The notes under the pieces are model-generated. The model worked only from the letters and a program-made list of their open reading frames with translations. It was not told the origin of the DNA and ran no database searches. Below, one piece after another: positions 18,724 to 26,104 of a stretch of DNA of 64,000 bases (positions are counted from its first letter, which is position 1; each line of letters begins with the position of its first letter). Location of the stretch: positions 17,171 through 81,170 of the forward strand of contig CALDDQ010000012.1 in assembly GCA_937936785.1 (NCBI GenBank), in the 5' to 3' direction. A program made the translations under genes and the position numbers. Origin of the DNA: an uncultured Endomicrobiia bacterium (GTDB lineage: Bacteria > Elusimicrobiota > Endomicrobiia > DTEH01).

Positions 18724-19242
18724 TTATTTGTTCTCCTTAAGATTTACATATGTTGGTGCGTTTTTAGATGTTGTGCCACGTTTTACTTCGTGATAATAGG
18801 CATAAGTCATTGGTTCTGTATTATTTAAAATTTGTGCTTCTACAATTTTGCCAACAAAAATTGTATGAGTATTGATATCAAGTGAATTTATTGTTTCAAG
18901 TTCAATATAAGCAAGTGCGTTGTCTAGTATAATAGGAAGTCCAGTGATTCCTATTTTATAATTAGTTCCCTCAAGTTTATCAATATCACGACCACTTTTA
19001 AAACCAAAATTTCCTATAAACTTTAGTGGAGTTTCTTTGTTAAGAATTGATATAGTAAATTTCTTACACTCACAAATACATTCATGAGTTAAATTATTTT
19101 TATTAATACTAATAGCAATAGTAGGAGGTTCTGAAGTTATTTGAAACACAGTATTTGCTATCTGTGCATTAAATTTAGTACCTTTTTTTGCACACACAAG
19201 ATACATTCCGTAACTGATTTTAAACAATGTTTTTAGATCCAT
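18724..19242 (-). CDS. Flavin reductase-like FMN-binding protein
   Basis: 172 residues of the flavin reductase/split-barrel FMN-binding family: LFKISYGMYLVCAKKGTKFNAQIANTVFQIT, PPTIAISINKNNLTHECI, FTISILN, FVGKIVEAQIL. Clostridial and sulfate-reducer homologues are often linked to rubredoxin and flavodiiron proteins. It has AAAGGAG upstream of its ATG and lies 1 nt before the flavodiiron gene, so it probably supplies electrons to it; that coupling is inference. Confidence 0.85.
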   Translation of the reverse strand: MDLKTLFKISYGMYLVCAKKGTKFNAQIANTVFQITSEPPTIAISINKNNLTHECICECKKFTISILNKETPLKFIGNFGFKSGRDIDKLEGTNYKIGITGLPIILDNALAYIELETINSLDINTHTIFVGKIVEAQILNNTEPMTYAYYHEVKRGTTSKNAPTYVNLKENK

Positions 19243-19281
19243 ATAAATTCTCCTTTACCAGAGATATTGAATAATTTAAAA

Positions 19282-19932
19282 CTATTTGAATATCTCATTA
19301 TTTGCTTTATACCAAAAAACTAAGTCTAAATGTTCTATTGGAATTTTAATTTTTTTAGAAAATTGTATCATTTTTTCTTCTATATCATAATAAACTTTTT
19401 TGGTTAACGATTTAGGAATTTTGGAAATTACATTATAGTGAACAAGGTTTCTTAATATGTGTCTGTCAAGAATAGCAATTTTTTGTCCAAAACCGATATT
19501 ACGCAAAAAATGACTCGCTTCTTTTAACCCAACACCTTTAATATTTCTTACTAACCATTCTCGCAGCTTAAAAATATTTTTTTTATTAGTATTTAAATTA
19601 TTCAAAATAACTTGTTTTATAGTTAGATGATTATCTTTAACAAAAAGTTTCTGAACATTTGTTATAAATGTAGCTTTTTTATATTTAAATCTTACACCAG
19701 TAAGATTATCCAAAATTTTTTTATAATTTCCATTAATTAACAAATCTTTTTTTATAATATTTTCAACACAATTCCAACAAATTTTAGCTTTTGATTGAGG
19801 AGTTAATAGACAAAAAACTAATTCTGCAAAAATTTTTTCTTCTGAACCATTTTCCCATATTGATTTAAACTCGTTTAGTCGAGCAACAATTTGTGGTTTT
19901 ATTTTTTGATAAATTTTTTTAAGGTCATTCAT
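19282..19932 (-). CDS. N-glycosylase/DNA lyase (Ogg2-like 8-oxoguanine repair)
   Basis: 216 residues of the helix-hairpin-helix DNA glycosylase superfamily: LVRNIKGVGLKEASHFLRNIGFG is the HhH and ILDRHILRNL contains the conserved Asp. Catalytic Lys and Asp placement fits the Ogg2 type found in archaea and anaerobes. It excises oxidised guanine, so its place next to O2-defence genes is sensible. There is no clear Shine-Dalgarno. I saw no CxxC iron-sulfur loop, which argues against an endonuclease III assignment. Confidence 0.85.
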   Translation of the reverse strand: MNDLKKIYQKIKPQIVARLNEFKSIWENGSEEKIFAELVFCLLTPQSKAKICWNCVENIIKKDLLINGNYKKILDNLTGVRFKYKKATFITNVQKLFVKDNHLTIKQVILNNLNTNKKNIFKLREWLVRNIKGVGLKEASHFLRNIGFGQKIAILDRHILRNLVHYNVISKIPKSLTKKVYYDIEEKMIQFSKKIKIPIEHLDLVFWYKANNEIFK

Positions 19933-20048
19933 TAAAATTTTAGAATATAATTTATTTCTTTTTTAAATAATAAATTCTACTAATGTAACAATTTTTAGGT
20001 GGAAAAGTTTTTAATTTAATTCCAAAAATAGTAACTAAATGCCATCTT

Positions 20049-23000
20049 CTAGTAGGTAATTTCCACTTCAACAGGAATTTTTTTAAATTTTATTTCTGTA
20101 GAACTAAAATTCTTCCATTGTTTACCATTAATTTTTACTTCTTTAATTGGTTTTGATATTGGTGAAAACAAGATAATATCTCCAGGTTGTTTGAAATTGC
20201 CATAAATTCTTGCTTTTACTACATTATCAATTTTTTTTAACTCATAGTTTAAAATTCCCCAAACTGTGGGTAAATTTTTTACTGAAACACCATACTTATA
20301 TTCTAACCATTCATCCTTTAAACCTTTACACAAAGTGATGTTTCCATTGTTTTCGTTTTCAATAACAAAAAAACTTCTTACAGAATTTATATAGTCTGAT
20401 CCAACCCAAGTATGAGGCATGTCACCTATAAAATATGGGGCATCTTCAATTCTCCACACAATTTCTGCCCAATGATTCCAGTTATAAGGTCTTTGACAAG
20501 AAAAAAAATAGTCCAAAATTTTATGTGCTTTTTCTTTTTGGTTCAAATATATAAAAGACCTTAAATTTCGGTGTTCATAAGGAGTAAAATTTTCACCCCA
20601 ATTTTTTCCTAAGATCCTCTTCTCTACATCCTTATAGTAAATATTTAAAGTATTTTCTAATTCCTTTCTTGGCATATAATCAAATTCATCTACAGGATAT
20701 ATTCCGATTGAAATTGAAGTTGCATCAAAATCACCAAGCTCAGCACAGCCAGGGATATAACTAATTCCATGTGTCTGCATAGCAAGTTTTATTGATTCGT
20801 ACAAATCTTTTCTATAATCTAAAACTTCACGAGCATATTTATTTTTTAAATCTCTTTCCCCTAAAATCTCCATAATTTTTGTAGCATCCTTTAGGCCTTT
20901 TAATGCAAAGAAATTGTCCCAGTAAGAATGCATAGGTTTTTCGCTATAACCTTCATGGCTAATAGATTCTGGGACCAAACCGTATAAAATTCGTTTTTCT
21001 ATTGGGCCATTTTTATATTCTGTACTTTTGCGTTTGTTACGTAATGAAATTATATAATCAGCAACTTTTATAATGTTGGATAAATGTTGTTTAAGAAAGA
21101 ATTTATCTTTAGTATAGTTATAATATTGCATGCACAGGTAAATATATTGTCCATGACTATCATTTTCTGGTACATGTTCTGCACCACGATCATCTACTGC
21201 ACATGGTACGTGTCCATTTGGGAAAATATATTTTGCATACCAATCAATAAATTCTCTCACTTCTTTAGTTAAACCCATTTTTAGTAATGCAGAAGATGTT
21301 AAAGAACCATCTCGTATCCATGATCTATTATAAGATCTTGATCCGGGTTGTATTCTTGGACCATCTTTGTTTATTAAGATATATGCTAGATTAGATCGTA
21401 TAGTTCTTGCCAATTTAAGATCTTCTGGAGGCAGATTAATTTCGAAGTAACTTAATTTAGAATCCCAATAGTTTACACTTTTGTTAAATTTCTCTGTGCC
21501 TAGTAAAACTGCTTGGTCGTATGTCATATTTGATTCATAAGCAATATTTTTTAGTTTGGAATCATATAATGGAATTAAAATAAAAATATCTTTTTCTTCA
21601 TTTGGTTCTATTTCTAAGATATATTCTAAAGCAGCACTAGCATATGAAGAAAGATCGTTAATTATTTTGTTTGGAGGAACTTTTCCTTCTTTCAAATATT
21701 TTGTTATATCACCAGATGCATATTCTGCCGCACCAAAGTTTGTTGGTTTAGTTAGTGGTATAATATATTTTTCGTTGTTAACTGTAACAATTTTATCATC
21801 ATAAGATATTGAACTAACTTTTGCCAACCCACCGGTTGTATTTAGAAGTTGCCATGGAGGATTTACTTGAAATGGTCTTATGGCTAGAAATAATTTTCCA
21901 TCTAATTTTGTGTTTAGATTGTTTTTTATTTTATACCATGCGATTATTTCAGAGTTATTTATTTCTCCTGAAGGGAAAAATTTTGCTATCAGAGTGAAAT
22001 CATTATGATCCCACTTGACTAAGGGTATAGGCAAATATTTTTTTTCTAAGTCTTGTTCTAATTTTACATCTGCCCAGGTAATAAGTTTATTGTTTAAGTA
22101 TAAAAATGGTTCTATGGTAAAACTTTCTTTATCAACTTCCAGCGCTCCTTCTTCATTAACAAGGGATTCTTTAACATCACTGTCAATACCAACAACAGTC
22201 CAATAAGATTGTTTGTTTTGTAAATATTTTGGGTAAAAACCTTTTAAAGAATCTTCAGCTGCAATTTCAAATTTTTTTATTGGTGTAACTTTTTCTTCAA
22301 CACCTTTTATCTCAATTTCTGATATACCATAACCTTTTTGGCCACTACTTTTTTTTAGTTCAATTTTTAGGTATCTGCTTTCTCCATCTTCCACATAAAT
22401 TCTGTCTCTTCCACCGTCGCTATTTTTTACTCTATATATCTTTGTCCAGTTTTGAGCATCGGTAGATGCGAAGACATCATATTCTATCGCATAATCATTC
22501 GGGTGCCAATGAATAAATATTCCGCTGTATTCTCGTGGTTTACGAAAGTCTATTTTTAACCACTGATTTTCATTTTTATCACTATGCCAATAAGTTTTTT
22601 TATTGCCATCAAATAAATTGTCCACAATTTTTTTGTTAACAGATGTAGATGCAGAGACAATAATTTCATCATCAGGTGATTTTAATCGTATTTCATAAAT
22701 TGAAAAACCCCATACAGTGCCACGTTTAATGCAGTTAATTTTTATGTATTTTACTTTATTCCGTTTTAAAAAAATTTCATCAGTTCCTCCATCGCTATCA
22801 TCAACAAAATAAACTTTTGTCCAGTTTATGTTATCTTTTGAGAACAAAATTTCGTACTCTTTTGCATATGCATATTCCCAATCTATTACTAACCCAGAAA
22901 TTTCTATTTCTTCACCTAAGTCTAATATTAACCATTGGTTATCTGAATGTTCGGATGACCAACGAGTATGTTTATCTCCATCAACAACATTTTGTGGTCC

Positions 23001-23615
23001 AAGTTCTAATTTTTCTATTGAAGAAGAAGTGGCTTTTATATTTTTAATTTGTAAAAAATTATCTTTTATTTCTTCAATTTTTAACTCGTCAAAAAAAACT
23101 TTACCTTTTCCTCCTGTACCACAAGATATAGCAAGTTCTATCTTTTCAATTTTTGATAACTTTTCGTTAGGATTAGGACCCCAAGCAAATGTTATATCAC
23201 GTTTTCTTACAATCATTTTTGTCCACTGATCTTGAAATTTGTAATTAGTCCATTTTTTCCAGAAAACATTACCTTCTTTGTCAATTAGTTTAAATTCAAC
23301 GTTATTATCTGGTATCTCACCTTTTATATTAAATGTTATCTTAAAGTTTTCTGGTAATTTAAGTGAAACATCTTTTGTTATAACAACGTAACCCATTTTA
23401 TTAGTAAAATCTATATCTAATCCTAAGTATGTACTTTTATCTTCGGTGGTAGTCATCATATTCATTACTACACCATCTGAATTTGTGGGTTTCCATATTG
23501 ATATTTCATTAAAATCATCCAATATTTTGACAGACGAAAAAAGATTAGAAATTATGATAGTTAAAATACAACAAATAAAATTTAATTTCCAAATTAACTT
23601 TTTGATTTTTTTCAC
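20049..23615 (-). CDS. Large secreted protein: CBM-like, two discoidin (F5/8C) domains, six-hairpin glycosidase-like domain
   Basis: 1188 residues from a GTG start with GGAGGG upstream. Signal peptide (about 1-28); jelly-roll carbohydrate-binding-like domain (about 30-185, ending KVFFDELKIEEI); two F5/8 type C domains (about 190-310 with DGDKHTRWSSEHSDNQWLILDLG and SDGGTDE; 315-435 with DGNKKTYWHSDKNENQWLKIDF and SDGGRDR). From about 440 the remainder is a GH-type alpha/alpha-toroid region: RSWIRDGSLTSSALLKMG, HGQYIYLCMQYYNYT, MHSYWDNFFALKGL, FDATSISIGIYP. The Trp/Arg/Asp motifs resemble glycogen-debranching or GH15/GH94-like folds. The substrate is unknown; it likely acts outside the cytoplasm. 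Confidence 0.75.
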   Translation of the reverse strand: MKKIKKLIWKLNFICCILTIIISNLFSSVKILDDFNEISIWKPTNSDGVVMNMMTTTEDKSTYLGLDIDFTNKMGYVVITKDVSLKLPENFKITFNIKGEIPDNNVEFKLIDKEGNVFWKKWTNYKFQDQWTKMIVRKRDITFAWGPNPNEKLSKIEKIELAISCGTGGKGKVFFDELKIEEIKDNFLQIKNIKATSSSIEKLELGPQNVVDGDKHTRWSSEHSDNQWLILDLGEEIEISGLVIDWEYAYAKEYEILFSKDNINWTKVYFVDDSDGGTDEIFLKRNKVKYIKINCIKRGTVWGFSIYEIRLKSPDDEIIVSASTSVNKKIVDNLFDGNKKTYWHSDKNENQWLKIDFRKPREYSGIFIHWHPNDYAIEYDVFASTDAQNWTKIYRVKNSDGGRDRIYVEDGESRYLKIELKKSSGQKGYGISEIEIKGVEEKVTPIKKFEIAAEDSLKGFYPKYLQNKQSYWTVVGIDSDVKESLVNEEGALEVDKESFTIEPFLYLNNKLITWADVKLEQDLEKKYLPIPLVKWDHNDFTLIAKFFPSGEINNSEIIAWYKIKNNLNTKLDGKLFLAIRPFQVNPPWQLLNTTGGLAKVSSISYDDKIVTVNNEKYIIPLTKPTNFGAAEYASGDITKYLKEGKVPPNKIINDLSSYASAALEYILEIEPNEEKDIFILIPLYDSKLKNIAYESNMTYDQAVLLGTEKFNKSVNYWDSKLSYFEINLPPEDLKLARTIRSNLAYILINKDGPRIQPGSRSYNRSWIRDGSLTSSALLKMGLTKEVREFIDWYAKYIFPNGHVPCAVDDRGAEHVPENDSHGQYIYLCMQYYNYTKDKFFLKQHLSNIIKVADYIISLRNKRKSTEYKNGPIEKRILYGLVPESISHEGYSEKPMHSYWDNFFALKGLKDATKIMEILGERDLKNKYAREVLDYRKDLYESIKLAMQTHGISYIPGCAELGDFDATSISIGIYPVDEFDYMPRKELENTLNIYYKDVEKRILGKNWGENFTPYEHRNLRSFIYLNQKEKAHKILDYFFSCQRPYNWNHWAEIVWRIEDAPYFIGDMPHTWVGSDYINSVRSFFVIENENNGNITLCKGLKDEWLEYKYGVSVKNLPTVWGILNYELKKIDNVVKARIYGNFKQPGDIILFSPISKPIKEVKINGKQWKNFSSTEIKFKKIPVEVEITY

Positions 23616-23706
23616 AAGTGTACCCTCCGTTATTTTTTATTTAACCTAGAAAATATCAAATTTTTTTATATTTTACAATTTAAAAAATCATTTAAACTAC
23701 AATTTT

Positions 23707-24123
23707 TTAAGTTATTTGTTTCAAACTAAACTTTGTCATAAAATCTATGCATTTGATACTTCTTACTCCATTAAATAACAAATTTTCTTTTAACTTATTA
23801 TCGTTTGTTACAACGATAACTTCTATATTTGTTTCATATCTTTTTTTTGCAATACGAATTATCTGCGCATCAGCAGGTTGAGTTTCTTTTGGTCCTTCAG
23901 CATAAACCACCTCAATCTTACCCACACGCATCTTTTCAAACGGGGCTAAACTATGAACATCGTACACTATAACCACTTCAACATTTTTATTTTCAGTAAA
24001 CAACCGTGATAATTCTTTATTTAACCGTTCCCGAGCAGAAATTACACTTTGTGGATTTTGATTTTTTACATAACCTAAATATTGCATCAAATTACTTCCG
24101 TCAATTATATATTTTGTTTTCAT
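23707..24123 (-). CDS. NYN-domain (YacP-like) putative RNase
   Basis: 138 residues. KYIIDGSNLMQYL, VEVVIVYDVHS, ADAQIIRIAKKR and VIVVTNDNKL give the conserved Asp residues of the PIN/NYN nuclease fold. YacP/Rae1-like members cleave RNA. The gene stands alone between 90-nt and 269-nt gaps. No Shine-Dalgarno is visible. Confidence 0.8.
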   Translation of the reverse strand: MKTKYIIDGSNLMQYLGYVKNQNPQSVISARERLNKELSRLFTENKNVEVVIVYDVHSLAPFEKMRVGKIEVVYAEGPKETQPADAQIIRIAKKRYETNIEVIVVTNDNKLKENLLFNGVRSIKCIDFMTKFSLKQIT

Positions 24124-24392
24124 AAAAAACCGAACTTTGAAAATAGGTTTGGATTTTTAAAAATTATTGATATTTTTTTGATTATTGCTATCAATAAACA
24201 TTATATAATTTTTACAAATAAAATTAAAATTCTTTTTATAAAAATGTAAAGTAGATAAACACAGTAGAGTAGTAGAAATAAACTTTAATTTGTTTCTATT
24301 ACAAATACATCTATAAATCCGTAAATAAAAAAGTTAAAATACTAGTATCCAAAAAACTGTAGTTTTTGTAATCATAAAACACAACCAATATT
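24124..24392. other. AT-rich intergenic region with one hairpin
   Basis: 269 bp without a recognisable gene. It contains a 10-bp stem (one G.U) with a 6-nt loop at 24273-24298, starting TAGAAATAAA, and a short AAAAACT/AGTTTTT inverted repeat near 24350. Neither has a clear T-tract on the minus strand, so terminator status is doubtful. No tRNA-like T-arm was found. Confidence 0.4.
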
Positions 24393-25085
24393 TTACAAAT
24401 CTTTAACGTGCATTTTTATTTTTAAGTTGTTATTAATTTGTTTATACCATTCTTCAAGAACAGCAACTTGTTTTTCTTGTAATAATTCTTGAGCAAATTT
24501 TTCTTTTTCTTTTTCAAAATTTTTCATATTACCAAATTTGTTATTATAGGCAAGAACAATTTCGTTATTTGATATTTTTACTGATGACACTACAAACTCA
24601 CGAAGTTTAAACATTGCAATTTGTTTTTTTCTTGATTCTTCAAACTCTTTTGGAGACATTTTTAGACGATATAACAAAGTACTGATGTAAGTTTCCCGGT
24701 CAAATCGTCCATCTTTTTGAAAAGCAGGTATTCGCATAATGTTTTGATAAACTTCAGCATTAGTTACTACAATACCAAACTTTTTACTTTCTTGCCAAAA
24801 AACTTCCTCTTGCAAAAGATCACGAAACACTTGTTGTTTTATTGATTTTGTGATCTCTTGCGTAATTTCGTGTCCTTGTTCTCTGTAGTTGTCAATATTT
24901 TGATTTACTATACGATTAAATCTTGACAACGAAATTTTTGTTCCATTAACTGTTGCAACAGTGTCAATTGCAGAAGTAGCTCTGATGTATCCTCCAAAAC
25001 CAAGAAATATTCCTGCAAGAAAACCTATTACTGTTACTATAAAGATATCTCTACGATGTTTTTTAAAAAATGAAAAAATGTCCAT
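24393..25085 (-). CDS. Membrane-anchored SurA N-terminal domain protein (no PPIase domain)
   Basis: 230 residues. Short cytoplasmic N-terminus, a transmembrane helix (about 14-36: DIFIVTVIGFLAGIFLGFGGYI), then a SurA_N/PpiD-like chaperone region (VATVNGTKISLSRFNRIV, LLQEEVFWQESKKFGIVVTNAEV, FQKDGRFDRETYISTLL). It ends without a parvulin domain, so it is much shorter than PpiD/SurA. Likely a periplasmic chaperone for envelope proteins. AAAGGAAA is upstream. Confidence 0.75.
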   Translation of the reverse strand: MDIFSFFKKHRRDIFIVTVIGFLAGIFLGFGGYIRATSAIDTVATVNGTKISLSRFNRIVNQNIDNYREQGHEITQEITKSIKQQVFRDLLQEEVFWQESKKFGIVVTNAEVYQNIMRIPAFQKDGRFDRETYISTLLYRLKMSPKEFEESRKKQIAMFKLREFVVSSVKISNNEIVLAYNNKFGNMKNFEKEKEKFAQELLQEKQVAVLEEWYKQINNNLKIKMHVKDL

Positions 25086-25138
25086 AAATAAGATTTTTTT
25101 CCTTTAAATGTAAGTAAACTATAATAAAAAATTTTGTT

Positions 25139-25152
25139 AGTCAAGGTTGACT
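25139..25152. promoter_or_regulatory. Palindromic back-to-back -35 elements of divergent promoters
   Basis: AGTCAAGGTTGACT: the right half TTGACT is a -35 for the plus-strand lipoprotein (with TAGAAA 17 bp on), and the left half is TTGACT on the minus strand for the SurA-N gene (with -10-like TATAGT about 15 bp on). Overlap would make the two promoters mutually exclusive, or the palindrome could be an operator. Confidence 0.45.
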
Positions 25153-25182
25153 TGAAAAAATTTTTTTGATAGAAACTTTGTT

Positions 25183-26007
25183 ATGAAAAAATTTTTTCCT
25201 TTAATTATTTTAGTAATCATATTTTTAAGTTGTACTGATCCAAAAAATATTCTGTCTAAAGCAAAAAAGTATCAAGTACAAAATAAATATGACAATGCAG
25301 AAAGACTATACTTGAGATTGATAATTAAGTATCCAACAGACGATCTTGCAGCAGAAGCTATGTATAATTTGGGTTTGATTTATAAAGACGTAAAAAAAGA
25401 TTATCCTCAAAGTAAACTTTGGTTTTCTCAAATTATTACAAAATTTCCATATTCTGATTTTAAAGATCTTGCTCAGGTAGGGATGTTAGATTCTCCAGAT
25501 TATTTTGGTTTAAACGAGAACAATACATTGTTATTAGGTGATCCGGAAACAGGTGGAAAAAATATGCGGATAAAAAATAAAACAAGTAAATTAGATTACA
25601 ATTTGTTTTTATTAGAACAAACACTTTTTGCTGGAGAAAAAGTTGTCCGGGTAGAAAAAAGATATTATTTAAAAACAGGAACAGAGATACGGGAATTTTT
25701 GGCAGATCCAACAAAAAATAAAAATGCTATTTATTCAGTGGTATTAAAGCTGCCGTATGAAAAAAATAATTTTTGGCAAACAAAAAAAGATGGTAAAAAT
25801 GTTACTTATACTATAGTAGAAGATAATGTAAAAATAAAAATAAAAGATAAAGAATTTGTTAATTGTATAAAAGTTATGGAACAGGTAGAAAATTCTGTTG
25901 GGATAAAATATTTATATTATGCGCCAAATGTTGGATGTGTAAAAATTACAACTACAACTATCCTGCAAAAAGATAAAGAGTATGTATCTGTGCAAGGAAT
26001 TTTTTAG
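25183..26007 (+). CDS. TPR lipoprotein (BamD-like N-terminal part)
   Basis: 274 residues with a type II signal peptide and lipobox (IFLSC, Cys at about 17). Residues 25-100 contain two tetratricopeptide-like repeats (KAKKYQVQNKYDNAERLYLRLIIKYP, AMYNLGLIYKDV, KLWFSQIITKFPYSDF), as in YfiO/BamD-type proteins. The second half (about 130-274) is a beta-rich region of unknown type. It begins the plus-strand run leading to glycogen phosphorylase but has its own promoter; role in the envelope is inferred. Confidence 0.75.
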   Translation: MKKFFPLIILVIIFLSCTDPKNILSKAKKYQVQNKYDNAERLYLRLIIKYPTDDLAAEAMYNLGLIYKDVKKDYPQSKLWFSQIITKFPYSDFKDLAQVGMLDSPDYFGLNENNTLLLGDPETGGKNMRIKNKTSKLDYNLFLLEQTLFAGEKVVRVEKRYYLKTGTEIREFLADPTKNKNAIYSVVLKLPYEKNNFWQTKKDGKNVTYTIVEDNVKIKIKDKEFVNCIKVMEQVENSVGIKYLYYAPNVGCVKITTTTILQKDKEYVSVQGIF

Positions 26008-26104
26008 TTATTTTAAATTTTATAAATTTCAAAGTTACAAAAAATTAAGTTAAGATAAAAAATATATGATTTTTAAAAATTAAAAAAGGGGAATTGCAAA
26101 AAGA

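Noticed and set aside
22817..23229. Plus-strand ORFs inside the discoidin protein gene
   Set aside because: They are antisense to a strongly supported 1188-residue gene, have no family features and lack ribosome binding sites.
24124..24392. tRNA or small RNA in the 269-bp gap
   Set aside because: No cloverleaf arms or T-loop consensus; only an AT-rich hairpin.
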